From positions 4,603 to 68,602 of the forward strand of contig CAZODI010000016.1 of the NCBI GenBank assembly GCA_964578535.1: a DNA stretch of 64,000 nt, given 5' to 3'. Position numbers and translations under genes: made by a program. Shown here piece by piece: positions 1-9,680 of the stretch (the first letter of the stretch is position 1; each line of letters starts with the position of its first letter). A model generated the notes under the pieces. The model was not told the origin of the DNA. It worked only from the letters and a program-made list of their open reading frames with translations, and searched no databases. The stretch comes from PHBD01 sp964578535. Its GTDB lineage: Bacteria > Desulfobacterota > Syntrophia > Syntrophales > PHBD01.

Positions 1-27
1 CGGCACAAGCGGAAAGAAAGGAACCCC

Positions 28-639
28 ATGGAAGAAAACGTTTCGTTTGCCGATCTCAAGAGCGAAGCGAAGCTTGCCCGCCGGGAGCTGATCGTCGAGG
101 CCGCGGAGCGCGTGTTCGCCGTGAAGCCCTTCCACAAGGTCAGCATCCGGGACATCGCCCAGGAGGCAGGCATCTCGCACGCCCTGATTTACCGGTATTT
201 CCCGGACCAGCAGTCGATCTTCGTGGAGGCCTTCATCCGGGGCGTCGAAGACATCAGCCGTGTCCTCGAGCAGATCATCAACGAGAGCGAAACACCTGAT
301 CTCGCGAAGATCAGCGACGCCTTTCTTTCCTATTGCATCGACAACGACCAGTACCTGAGAATGCTGACCCACTTCATGCTCGACGGCGAGCTTTCCCCGG
401 AGAAAGTCGAGAAGATCAATGCGGCGGAACGCCGTTTTTTCGAGCATTTCGACAGCATGTTCCGGAAGATGAAGAAGCCGGAGCCCGTGCGGCCCCTCTC
501 CCACGCCTTCTTCGCGGCCCTGAACGGGGTCCTGATCACGTTCCGGAATTACCCCGGCCGTTCGCCCGAGGCGGTGAGACAGCACATGCTCAACGTCGGC
601 CGGATGATCGATCGCGGTTTCAGCGATTCCCGGACATGA
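28..639 (+). CDS. TetR/AcrR-family transcriptional regulator
   Basis: A 203-residue protein with a typical TetR architecture. The N-terminal helix-turn-helix spans about residues 20-65, ending in the recognition segment IYRYFPDQQSIF. The rest is an all-helical ligand-binding and dimerisation domain with no recognisable family signature. The ATG is preceded by AAAGGA at a good distance. It converges on the acyl-CoA dehydrogenase that ends the downstream beta-oxidation operon, so it is a candidate regulator of that operon, whose upstream region carries two TGAATC-type dyads (5571-5607). That pairing is inference. TetR family is certain; the ligand is unknown, although acyl-CoA sensing is common among TetR proteins beside such genes. 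Confidence 0.93.
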   Translation: MEENVSFADLKSEAKLARRELIVEAAERVFAVKPFHKVSIRDIAQEAGISHALIYRYFPDQQSIFVEAFIRGVEDISRVLEQIINESETPDLAKISDAFLSYCIDNDQYLRMLTHFMLDGELSPEKVEKINAAERRFFEHFDSMFRKMKKPEPVRPLSHAFFAALNGVLITFRNYPGRSPEAVRQHMLNVGRMIDRGFSDSRT

Positions 640-649
640 ACAAGGCGGG

Positions 650-688
650 TCCGGGTGCTCCGCCTGGCACATTCACGGAACACCCGGA
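650..688. terminator. Inverted repeat between convergent genes
   Basis: TCCGGGTGCTCCG (650-662) and CGGAACACCCGGA (676-688) form a 13-bp stem with one mismatch and a 13-base loop. It lies between the TetR stop codon and the convergent acyl-CoA dehydrogenase stop codon. There is no T-run on either side, so it is either a weak bidirectional terminator or a 3' stabilising hairpin. Confidence 0.5.
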
Positions 689-728
689 TGGGGGGATGCT
701 GCGGTTTGAACATTTGTTGGGGCGGTTC

Positions 729-1874
729 TCAGAGACCCATCATCCGCCCGACGATCACCTTCATGACCTCCGTCGTGCCGGCGAAGATGGGGATGACGCG
801 CACGTCCCGGGCGAAGCGGCAGATGGGGTATTCCTCCATGTAGCCGTATCCGCCGTGGAGCTGGACGCAGTGGTAGGCCACCCGGTTGGCCATCTCGGGG
901 ATCCAGAACTTGGCCATGGAGACCTGCTTCACGATGTCCTTTTTGGCGATGAAGTCGGCGATCAGGGAGTTCAGGAAGGTCCGGCCGATCTCGATCTCCG
1001 TCGCCATCTCCACAATCTTGAAGGTGTTGTGCTGGAAGGAGCTGACGGGCTTCCCGAAGATCGTCCGCTCCCGGCAGTACTTGACCGTCATGTCCAGCAT
1101 CGCCTCGGCCATGGCCTGCGCCATGATGCTCACCACGAGCCGCTCCCCCTGGAGCTTCTGCATCAGGTAGTAGAACCCCTGCCCTTCCTTCCCCAGGATG
1201 TTCCCGACGGGCACCCGGCAGTCCTCGAAGTTCAGCTCCGCCGTGTCCTGGCTGTGGAAGCCCATCTTCTTCAGCTTGCGGCCCCGGGTGAAACCGGGGG
1301 TGCCGTCCTCCACGCAGATCAGGCTGATGCCCTTGAAGGGCGGGTCGGCCTTCGTGTCCGTCTTGGCCGCCACGATGACGAGGTCGCAGTGGATGCCGAT
1401 GGAGATGAAGGTCTTCGCCCCGTTGATGACGTAGTGGTCGCCGTCCCGGACGGCGGTGGTGCGGATCGAGGCCAGGTCCGAGCCGGTGCCCGGCTCCGTC
1501 ATGGCCACGGCGGTGATGATGTCGCCGGAGGCGCAGCCGGGGAGCCATTTCCGCTTCTGCTCCTCGCTGCCGAAGGTGTGGATGTAGGGAACGATGATGT
1601 CGCTGTGGAGCCCCGCCAGGAGGCCGTGGGCGCCGATGTAGGACAGCTCCTCGTTGATGATGACGGAGTATTCGAACCCGCCGCCGGCACCGCCGTATTC
1701 CTCCTCCAGCCAGGGGCAGAGGAAGCCGTTCTCGCCCATCTTCTTCCAGGCCGACTTGGGGACGATGCCCTCCTCCTCCCATTCCTCCAGGTGGGGGATG
1801 ACCTCTTTCGCGAGGAATTTCTTGAAGCTGTCCCGGAATACCTGATGCTCTTCCTGAAAAATCGTCTCTGCCAT
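729..1874 (-). CDS. Acyl-CoA dehydrogenase
   Basis: A 381-residue flavoprotein of the acyl-CoA dehydrogenase family, the usual length for the soluble tetrameric enzymes that oxidise acyl-CoA to 2-enoyl-CoA and pass electrons to ETF. Visible signatures are the FAD/substrate segment MTEPGTGSDLASI and the C-terminal YGYMEEYPICRFARDVRV. In the C-terminal motif IFAGTTEVMK, Ala stands where short- and medium-chain enzymes have the catalytic Glu (YEGT). As in isovaleryl-CoA and long-chain enzymes, the base is then probably elsewhere. The ATG at 1874 is chosen over longer upstream reading because the protein begins there with normal family sequence. It is the last gene of a four-gene operon with thiolase, SDR and CoA-transferase. 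The chain length of its substrate cannot be read. Confidence 0.93.
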   Translation of the reverse strand: MAETIFQEEHQVFRDSFKKFLAKEVIPHLEEWEEEGIVPKSAWKKMGENGFLCPWLEEEYGGAGGGFEYSVIINEELSYIGAHGLLAGLHSDIIVPYIHTFGSEEQKRKWLPGCASGDIITAVAMTEPGTGSDLASIRTTAVRDGDHYVINGAKTFISIGIHCDLVIVAAKTDTKADPPFKGISLICVEDGTPGFTRGRKLKKMGFHSQDTAELNFEDCRVPVGNILGKEGQGFYYLMQKLQGERLVVSIMAQAMAEAMLDMTVKYCRERTIFGKPVSSFQHNTFKIVEMATEIEIGRTFLNSLIADFIAKKDIVKQVSMAKFWIPEMANRVAYHCVQLHGGYGYMEEYPICRFARDVRVIPIFAGTTEVMKVIVGRMMGL

Positions 1875-1971
1875 TCGAAACCCCTTTCGTGATGAGATGA
1901 CACCGGAATGAAAGAACGGCCGTCGTTGCCGCGGCCCCCGGCATTCCCCGGGGACCGCGTGCCCGGGATGC

Positions 1972-3189
<1,218 letters not shown>

Positions 3190-3232
3190 ACTGATCTCTC
3201 CTTTTTGAAGCGCTGAAATACCCCCTGTTTTT

Positions 3233-4006
3233 CTACTTCGCGGCCATCCGGATCGCGCCGTCCAGGCGGATCACCTCGCCGTTCAGCATCGGGTTTTCGA
3301 TGATCTGTTTGCAGAGCAGGGCGAACTCCGAGGGCTCGCCCAGCCGCCGCGGGAAGGGAACCATCGCCCCCAGGGCGTCGCGGGCGGCCTGCGGCAGGAT
3401 CGCCAGCATCGGCGTGTTGAAGAGTCCCGGGGCGATTGTCATGACGCGGACGCCGTAATCGGCGCATTCCCGGGCCAGGGGCAGGGTCATGCCGACAACG
3501 CCGGCCTTGGAGGCGCTGTAGGCGGGCTGGCCAACCTGCCCGTCGAAGGCCGCCGCGGAAGCGGTGTTGATGACAACGCCCTTCTCCCCGTCGGCCCCCG
3601 CCTCGTTCTTGACCATCTGTTCCACCGCCAGGCGGATCACGTTGAAGGTGCCCACCAGGTTGATCTGCACGACCCGGTTGAAAAAGGCGAGCGGCATGGG
3701 GCCCTTCTTGGACAGGAGTTTCGCGGGATCGCCCACGCCGGCGCAGTTGATGGCCGCGTTGATGCCCCGGAAGGCGTCCACCGCCTTCGCGACGGAGGCC
3801 AGGACGCTCTCCTCGTTCGTGACGTCGGTGCTGCAGAAGATGACGCCGGCCCCCAGCTCGGCGATCAGCTTATCCGCCCTCTCCTTCTGCATCGGCAGGT
3901 CGAAGATCGCGGCCTTGCCGCCGTTCTCCGCGATCATGCGGACGCACGCTTCCCCCAGTCCCGACGCACCGCCGGTAACCACCGCCTTCACATCTTTCAG
4001 GTTCAC
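3233..4006 (-). CDS. SDR 3-hydroxyacyl-CoA dehydrogenase (HSD17B10-like)
   Basis: A 257-residue short-chain dehydrogenase. The NAD-binding glycine motif TGGASGLGEA is at residues 11-20, the NAG-type motif is NCAGVG, and the catalytic triad includes Ser (NTASAAAF) and the YSASK pair. The overall wording, including DVTNEESV and the C-terminal GEVIRLDGAIRM, closely resembles type-2 (HSD17B10) 3-hydroxyacyl-CoA dehydrogenases, which act on short-chain and 2-methyl-branched 3-hydroxyacyl-CoA. The start codon is GTG at 4006, supported by AGGAGA five bases upstream. It lies between the CoA-transferase and thiolase genes in the same operon, fitting the hydroxyacyl-CoA oxidation step. Branched-chain specificity is inference. 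Confidence 0.88.
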   Translation of the reverse strand: MNLKDVKAVVTGGASGLGEACVRMIAENGGKAAIFDLPMQKERADKLIAELGAGVIFCSTDVTNEESVLASVAKAVDAFRGINAAINCAGVGDPAKLLSKKGPMPLAFFNRVVQINLVGTFNVIRLAVEQMVKNEAGADGEKGVVINTASAAAFDGQVGQPAYSASKAGVVGMTLPLARECADYGVRVMTIAPGLFNTPMLAILPQAARDALGAMVPFPRRLGEPSEFALLCKQIIENPMLNGEVIRLDGAIRMAAK

Positions 4007-4028
4007 GGGTCTCTCCTTTCTTCCCTCT

Positions 4029-5363
4029 TTATTTGGACATGTAGAAATTCTCCTTCAGGCTGTTGCGCAGCTCCCCCCGGAGGTCCGGATGGGCGATCTC
4101 GATGAGGGCAAGGCCCCGCTCGCGCCGCGTCTTGTAGCGGATGTCGGCGATGCCGTACTCCGTGACGACGTACTGGGCGTAGAACCGGGGAACGCTGACG
4201 GGGGTGCCCGGCGGCAGCTCCGGCACGATCGCCGAGACGAACGATCCGTCCTTCAGCTTCCGCGCCGCGTAGAGCATCGTGATGCCCCGGCCGCCCTTCG
4301 AGTAGAAGGTGCCCACCATGAAGTCGAGCTGCCCGCCGACGCCGCTCACCATGCGGTGACCGACTCCCTCGGAGGCGATTTGGCCGCTCATGTCCACCAT
4401 CATGGACATGTTCATGGCGACCATGTTGGGGTGCTGGGCGATGAAGGCGGGGCTGTTGGTGTAGGAGGACGGGTAGAACTCGCAGACGGGGTTCTCGTGG
4501 ACGTAGTCGTACATGGACTGGTCGCCCATGCAGAAGGTCGCCACGGTGACGCCTTTGTGGAAGGGCTTTTTCGCGTTCGTGACGATGCCCTTTTCCACGA
4601 GTTGAGGCAGACCGATGGGGAACATCTCCGTCAGGACGCCCAAGTCATGCTTGCCTTCCAGGCCCGCCACGACGGCTTCCGGGATGGCCCCGATGCCCAT
4701 CTGGATCGTGTCGCCGTCCTTGAGCAGCTCCAGGGCATATTCGCCGATCTTCTTCTCCCGCTCCCCCGGCGTGGCCCGGCCGACCTTGGGGATGGGCGTC
4801 GAGTTCTCCACGAAGACGTCGAACTCGGAGATATGCATCCAGTTGTCGCCGTAGATCGTCGGCATCTGGTCGTTCACCTCGGCGATGGCCAGGCGGAGCT
4901 TCCCCTCCTCGCGGCCTTTCCGGATGGCCTCCATGGTGTAGAAGTTCGTGAGACCGAGGTTGATGAAGCCCTGGGCATTGGGCGGCGCGGTCATGCAGAT
5001 GAAGACATCGGAGCGCTTCGCGTACTTGTCGCCGCCCTCGGAGCTCATGAGGGGCAGGTAATCCGGCAGTCGGGACTCGATGATCTTGCGGCTGGCTCCC
5101 GTCCCGAAGGACGGGTCGAAGTTGATGTGGCCATCCAGGCCCTTCATGAACTCGAGGTCGTAGAGCCTCGACGGGCGGACGGCGACGGAATCGCAGATCC
5201 GGACCCCCTTCAGCTCTTTTCCCCGGTCCAGGATGGCATCGAACATCGCCGGCGAACAGGAACCGACGGCCAGGCCGATCCCCACAAAGTCGCCGTTTCG
5301 GATCTGCGCGGCCGCTCCGGCCAGGCTCGTCGATTTGCGCTTGTACTCTTCCCTCCAGTCCAT
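4029..5363 (-). CDS. Acetyl-CoA hydrolase/CoA-transferase family protein
   Basis: A 444-residue single-chain CoA-transferase of the acetyl-CoA hydrolase/4-hydroxybutyrate CoA-transferase family. It would swap CoA between an acyl-CoA and acetate or another acid, activating the substrate for the three enzymes encoded downstream. Family features include MGIGAIPEAVVAGL in the middle, SEGVGHRMVSGVGGQLDF in the C-terminal half and the terminal block RERGLALIEIAHPDLRGELR. The start is the ATG at 5363 with GGAGGGAG just upstream; an open frame continues to 5477 but has no site there. It is the first gene of the operon, behind dyad-rich DNA. A decayed copy of the end of a paralogous gene lies at 16771-16860. 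Confidence 0.92.
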   Translation of the reverse strand: MDWREEYKRKSTSLAGAAAQIRNGDFVGIGLAVGSCSPAMFDAILDRGKELKGVRICDSVAVRPSRLYDLEFMKGLDGHINFDPSFGTGASRKIIESRLPDYLPLMSSEGGDKYAKRSDVFICMTAPPNAQGFINLGLTNFYTMEAIRKGREEGKLRLAIAEVNDQMPTIYGDNWMHISEFDVFVENSTPIPKVGRATPGEREKKIGEYALELLKDGDTIQMGIGAIPEAVVAGLEGKHDLGVLTEMFPIGLPQLVEKGIVTNAKKPFHKGVTVATFCMGDQSMYDYVHENPVCEFYPSSYTNSPAFIAQHPNMVAMNMSMMVDMSGQIASEGVGHRMVSGVGGQLDFMVGTFYSKGGRGITMLYAARKLKDGSFVSAIVPELPPGTPVSVPRFYAQYVVTEYGIADIRYKTRRERGLALIEIAHPDLRGELRNSLKENFYMSK

Positions 5364-5418
5364 ACTCCCTCCTTTCGTGTCTGCCCTGTTCCTCCCAAAA
5401 CAGGGACGTTGAACGGAA

Positions 5419-5497
5419 GACCGCCCCCTTTGCGGTCCCCTCCCTTCCCACGATGTATATGGAACGATTTTATACACAGCAAGGGGTATGCCCTTGC
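5419..5497 (-). promoter_or_regulatory. Probable promoter and leader dyads of the CoA-transferase operon
   Basis: On the minus strand a TATAAA -10 element lies at 5469-5474. Just upstream is GCAAGGG-N5-CCCTTGC (5479-5497), where a -35 would be expected, so a regulator may replace or occlude it. Downstream, GACCGC/GCGGTC (5419-5437) could form a hairpin in the leader. No good TTGACA is present at the right distance. Confidence 0.45.
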
Positions 5498-5570
5498 ACG
5501 GCTTGAATGCGTTACATGTTGTTATTTATTGAGAATATGCTCGGATAGGCAGCGCGTCGGCGCGGGATCC

Positions 5571-5607
5571 ATGAATCTGTGATTCATAAATTGAATCAGA
5601 TGATTCA
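5571..5607. promoter_or_regulatory. Tandem TGAATC dyads, candidate TetR operators
   Basis: Two palindromes sit side by side: ATGAATC-TGT-GATTCAT (5571-5587) and TGAATCA-GA-TGATTCA (5592-5607). Both use the same half-site, and the centres are about 20 bp (two helical turns) apart. They lie about 100 bp upstream of the CoA-transferase promoter candidate and just past the kdpE stop codon. The layout suits cooperative binding of a dimeric TetR-type protein; the TetR at 28-639 is the nearest candidate. Confidence 0.6.
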
Positions 5608-5647
5608 TTTATTGAAGGTGCAGAAAACGAAACCCGGATACGGCAGA

Positions 5648-6349
5648 TTAACGATTGAGCTTGAAGCGGTAGCCGATGCCCGGTTCATTCAGCAGGAAAC
5701 GCGGGCGGGTCGAATCAGCTTCGATCTTCTTTCGCAACTGGTTCATGAAAACACGAAGGTATTGGGTCTGTTCGATATAGGATGCTCCCCAGACCTCCTT
5801 GAGGATTTGTCGATGGGTCATGACCCGGTCGGCATTCCTGACGAGGACGGTCAGAAGCCGGTATTCGATCGGGGTAAGATGAATCTCCTGATTTCCCCTG
5901 TGAACCTGCCTGGCCAGGAAATCGATCTTCAGGTCTTCGGCAACAAAAACCGCTTCCCCCTGATCCGAACTCCGGGGTAATGCATGCCGCAGGGCCACCC
6001 GGATCCTGGCGAGCATCTCGCCGGCGGCAAAAGGTTTTGTCAAATAGTCGTCCGCTCCCCCGTCGAGGGCTCTGATCTTGTCCCCTTCCTGCTCCCTTGC
6101 CGAGATAACGATCACGGGCACGGCAGACCATTCACGGAGCTTTTCGATGACATCCAGCCCGTCCATGTCGGGAAGCCCCAGATCGAGCAGCACGATATCG
6201 GGATTGCGCATCGCAACCTGGGACAGCCCTTCGGCGGCCGTTTCCGCTTCCATCACAGTGTAATTTTCACTTTGGAGGGTCACACGGAGAAACCGTCGCA
6301 TCTGCTTTTCATCTTCAATCAGGAGAATCGTTGCCGGTGTCTGTTTCAT
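5648..6349 (-). CDS. kdpE: KdpE, OmpR-family response regulator
   Basis: A 233-residue response regulator. The receiver domain has the acidic pocket EDE near residue 12, the phosphoacceptor Asp56 in LLDLGLPD, and the conserved Lys in LTKPF. The C-terminal winged helix (about 135-233) ends in GIGYRFKL, as in OmpR/PhoB members. Its ATG overlaps the kdpD stop codon (ATGA), implying translational coupling. It is the last gene of the operon and should receive phosphate from KdpD and activate transcription of kdpFABC under K+ limitation. No convincing terminator was found after it. Confidence 0.97.
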   Translation of the reverse strand: MKQTPATILLIEDEKQMRRFLRVTLQSENYTVMEAETAAEGLSQVAMRNPDIVLLDLGLPDMDGLDVIEKLREWSAVPVIVISAREQEGDKIRALDGGADDYLTKPFAAGEMLARIRVALRHALPRSSDQGEAVFVAEDLKIDFLARQVHRGNQEIHLTPIEYRLLTVLVRNADRVMTHRQILKEVWGASYIEQTQYLRVFMNQLRKKIEADSTRPRFLLNEPGIGYRFKLNR

Positions 6350-9039
6350 TGCAATTCCCCTTCTGGGTTCAGGGACGGCGGCTTCCCTTCCACGGGGATC
6401 GTGAACTTGAATGATGCTCCGCCACCCGGCCGGTTTTCCGCCCGGATGCGACCACCATGGGCCTCAACGATCACGCGGCAAATGGAGAGGCCGATCCCGG
6501 CACCCATACGCGTAGGGGCGCTTTGCTTGAATTTATGGAAGATATCTTCTCCCTCCGGAACCGGCAGGCCGGGACCGCGATCCGCAATTTCGATCTCCAC
6601 GGCCGTTTCTTCCGGCTTGATGTTGATCACGATGGGAGTGCCCGGCGGGGTATGCCGCAGGGCATTTTCCATCAGGTTCGCAAAAACTTGCTCCATCAGG
6701 AGCGTATCGAAGGAGACCAGGGGAAGGTCCGATGGTATCGTCAATTCCAGGGGGTGCTCCTTGAGGCCTTCCGAGAAGCGGTTCAGGACAACCCCGATGA
6801 TTTCCTCCAGGGGCTGCCATTCCTTGCGCACATGGATGGCACCGGACTGGAGCCGGGTGAGGTTCAGGACGTTGCGGATGATGCGCTCCAGGTGGTCCGT
6901 TTCCTCGTAGATGGTGCGCAACAATTCAAGGCGTGCCGCCCGGTCGAGGGTCGCCTCCTTTTCCAGGAGGGTGCTGGCAGCACCCGCGACCACTGCCAGC
7001 GGTGATCTCAAATCGTGGGAAACGGAGCTCAGAAAGGTGTTACGGACATTCTGGGCCTCCGCCCTGAGGCGCTCCTCGTGTGCTTCCTTGGCCAGGATGA
7101 CCCTTTCCAGAGCCATGGCCGTTTGATTCACAATACTTTCCAGTAGGTGGATGTCTTCGGGATCGAATGTCCGCTCGACATCATCGGGAAGAACGCCCAC
7201 CACGCCCACGACCCCGGAAGAGGCAACCATCGGCAGATAAAGCGCTTTCGCACCCGGAAGCGTGTCGGTACCGCGGCCTGCCGTGTGTCGGTTGTCGAAA
7301 ACCCATCGGGCGACCCCCATCTCCTTCCGGTCGACGGGAAAGCAGCCTGTCCTCGTGTCCGAAGCGACCAACTCCCCCTGATCATTCAACATCAGAATGA
7401 CAACCCGGCTTCGAAACACATCGTTGATGTCTTTGGCGACGACGTCGAATATTTTTTCCTTTTTCCGTTCCCGGGTCACTTTTCGACTCAAGGAGTAGAG
7501 GGCTGCCGTACTTCTTTCGCGCTTTCTGCTCGACTCGGCCTGATCGCGGATTTGCAGCGTCAGCCGGGTGATCACGTGGGCCACGGCTAACATGACGCCG
7601 AACGTCACGAGAAAGCGGGTATCGCTGACGGCAAAGGTATAGAAGGGCGGAATGAAGAAGAAGTCGAATGCCGCCGTGCCCAGCAGCGTCGCAGCCAGGG
7701 CCGGCCAGCGACTCGTCCTCATCGACACGATCACAATGCCGAGGAGGTAGATCATGGCAATGTCCGTCCGGTCGAGATGCGGGCGCAAAGGAAGCGTCAG
7801 GGCGGTACAGAGAGCGATGATTCCCAGACACCCATACCATTCCCTCGCTTCCATCTTCAGGGGCTTTCGCCTGGCTGCTGCTTTCGCCTGCAGTTCCGGC
7901 GAGTCCCCCGTAATCACATAGACATCGATATCGCCGCTCCCCCGGACAATCTCATCCAGCGGTGATCCGAAGATTTTGTCCTTCCAGCGGGGATGGATCG
8001 GCTTCCCGACGATAATCTTGCTGACGTTGCGCTGACGGGCGTAATTCAGAATCTCCTCACTTGCTTTATGGCCGGTCAGTGTTGCGATCTCCGCACCCAG
8101 GCTTTCAGCCAGTCGCATGTGCTCCGCCAGGGTTTTCAAATCTTCCGCGGATGCCTTGACGTGGGAAGGGGCCTCCACATGCACCGCAATCCACTCGGTC
8201 CGAAGCCCTGCCGCCATCTGGCGGGCTGCACGGATCAGTCGGATGGAGCGGGGATTCGGGCTGATGCAGACAAGGATCCTCTCCGCGGCGGGCCAAATTT
8301 GCCGCACGCCCGCATCGCTACGGTACTTTTCCATCTGCTTGTCGACCCGTTCGGCCGTCCGGCGCAGTGCCAGTTCCCTCAAGGCGATCAGATTGCCTTT
8401 GCGGAAAAAGTTCTCCATCGCTCTCTCCGCCTGCGCCGGAATGTAGACTTTCCCCTCCTTCAGGCGTTGAAGCAGGTCGTCTGGAGGCAGGTCGATCAAC
8501 TCGATCTCATCGGCCCGGTCCAGAAACGAGTCCGGGATCGTTTCCTGAACGGCAATACCGGTGATCTGGCGGACCATGTCGTTCAGGCTCTCAAGATGCT
8601 GGACATTGACGGTGGTGTAAACGGATATGCCCGCATGGAGCAGTTCCCGGATGTCCTGCCAGCGCTTTTTGTGTCGCGATCCGGGGACGTTCGTATGTGC
8701 CAGCTCGTCGACGATCACGAGCGCCGGATTCCGTGCCAGTACCGCATCGATGTCGAATTCCGGAATCTCACGACCACGGTGCGGATAGATCCGGAGCGGC
8801 AGGATGGGCAGGCCCTCGAGGAGAATCTCCGTCTCCTTCCGGCCATGCGTTTCCGCAACCCCGACGACGATGTCGACGCCTTCTTCCCGCCTTTTTTGAG
8901 CGGCCAGGAGCATCGCATAGGTCTTGCCGACACCGGGCGCGGCACCGAAGAACACCTTCAACTTGCCGTGGCGCTGATGCTCCTCCTCCTGAAGGGCCCT
9001 GCCAAGGAGTTCGTCGGGATCGGGTCTTTTCGTTTCCAT
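6346..9039 (-). CDS. kdpD: KdpD, osmosensitive K+ channel sensor histidine kinase
   Basis: A full-length KdpD of about 897 residues. It has the N-terminal KdpD domain with Walker A GAAPGVGKT (near residue 33) and DELAHTNVPGSRH, then a UspA-like region, four closely spaced membrane segments around residues 400-500 (for example LGIIALCTALTLPL and YLLGIVIVSM), a GAF-like segment, HisKA with the phosphoacceptor in SVSHDLRSPL, and an HATPase domain ending GAGIGLSICRVIVEAHGG. A GTG three bases upstream of the ATG at 9039 is an alternative start; neither has an ideal ribosome site. It lies between kdpC and kdpE and senses K+ limitation or ionic strength in this family. Confidence 0.97.
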   Translation of the reverse strand: METKRPDPDELLGRALQEEEHQRHGKLKVFFGAAPGVGKTYAMLLAAQKRREEGVDIVVGVAETHGRKETEILLEGLPILPLRIYPHRGREIPEFDIDAVLARNPALVIVDELAHTNVPGSRHKKRWQDIRELLHAGISVYTTVNVQHLESLNDMVRQITGIAVQETIPDSFLDRADEIELIDLPPDDLLQRLKEGKVYIPAQAERAMENFFRKGNLIALRELALRRTAERVDKQMEKYRSDAGVRQIWPAAERILVCISPNPRSIRLIRAARQMAAGLRTEWIAVHVEAPSHVKASAEDLKTLAEHMRLAESLGAEIATLTGHKASEEILNYARQRNVSKIIVGKPIHPRWKDKIFGSPLDEIVRGSGDIDVYVITGDSPELQAKAAARRKPLKMEAREWYGCLGIIALCTALTLPLRPHLDRTDIAMIYLLGIVIVSMRTSRWPALAATLLGTAAFDFFFIPPFYTFAVSDTRFLVTFGVMLAVAHVITRLTLQIRDQAESSRKRERSTAALYSLSRKVTRERKKEKIFDVVAKDINDVFRSRVVILMLNDQGELVASDTRTGCFPVDRKEMGVARWVFDNRHTAGRGTDTLPGAKALYLPMVASSGVVGVVGVLPDDVERTFDPEDIHLLESIVNQTAMALERVILAKEAHEERLRAEAQNVRNTFLSSVSHDLRSPLAVVAGAASTLLEKEATLDRAARLELLRTIYEETDHLERIIRNVLNLTRLQSGAIHVRKEWQPLEEIIGVVLNRFSEGLKEHPLELTIPSDLPLVSFDTLLMEQVFANLMENALRHTPPGTPIVINIKPEETAVEIEIADRGPGLPVPEGEDIFHKFKQSAPTRMGAGIGLSICRVIVEAHGGRIRAENRPGGGASFKFTIPVEGKPPSLNPEGELQ

Positions 9040-9095
9040 CACTCTCTAACTCTTCCAGGTGGTAATGATTGCCATCGGTTCATATGCTAACAGGA

Positions 9096-9668
9096 TCATT
9101 GCAGTTCATCCAGCGCCATATTCAGGCGCAGGACATGAACGGTGGGTTCCCCGAGAATTCCGAATTGCCTGTCCCGGATGTTCATCCGCACGAGTGCCAT
9201 CACGTTTTCCCGGTTGATGCCGCGCGCTTTCGCCACCCGTGACGCCTGGTACAGAGCGGCGGCCGGGCTGATATGCGGATCGAGCCCGCTTCCCGATGCC
9301 GTGACAAGATCCACCGGAATGGACGCTTGATTCTCCGGATCGGCGGCCAGCAGGTCGGCAATACGGTTCCTTATGGCTTCCTTCAGGGCCGGATTCGTCG
9401 GCCCCAGGTTCGAGCCGGCGGAAGAGGTTCCATTGAAGGGAACAGGGGTGGTTGCGGAGAGCCGACCCCAGAAATAGTCGGGCCTGTGGAAGGGTTGGCC
9501 GACAAGCTCGGAGGCGGTCTTGCCTGTGCCGATTCGGATGAGGCTGCCGTTGGCCTGCCATGGAAACAGCCATTGAGCCAGTCCCGTCACGGCAAGAGGA
9601 TAGGCAATGCCCGTCAGGAGGGTCATCAAGACAAAGAGCAGGACGGCCGTTCGGATGGTTTGTCCCAT
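9096..9668 (-). CDS. kdpC: KdpC, K+-transporting ATPase subunit C
   Basis: A 190-residue subunit with one N-terminal membrane helix (about residues 7-30, FVLMTLLTGIAYPLAV) and a periplasmic domain holding family motifs FWGRLSATTPVPFN, SNLGPTNP and ASGSGLDPHISPAAA. In the Kdp complex KdpC helps stabilise the assembly and aids nucleotide or K+ affinity. It starts 12 bases after the kdpB stop codon and ends 56 bases before kdpD. Length and order are typical for the kdpFABC operon. Confidence 0.97.
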   Translation of the reverse strand: MGQTIRTAVLLFVLMTLLTGIAYPLAVTGLAQWLFPWQANGSLIRIGTGKTASELVGQPFHRPDYFWGRLSATTPVPFNGTSSAGSNLGPTNPALKEAIRNRIADLLAADPENQASIPVDLVTASGSGLDPHISPAAALYQASRVAKARGINRENVMALVRMNIRDRQFGILGEPTVHVLRLNMALDELQ

Positions 9669-9680
9669 GATCAGTCCCTT

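Noticed and set aside
333..1892. Long plus-strand frame of 519 codons opposite the acyl-CoA dehydrogenase
   Set aside because: It is antisense to a clear enzyme, rich in Gly, His, Asp and Arg as expected for complementary GC-rich codons, and has no family motifs.
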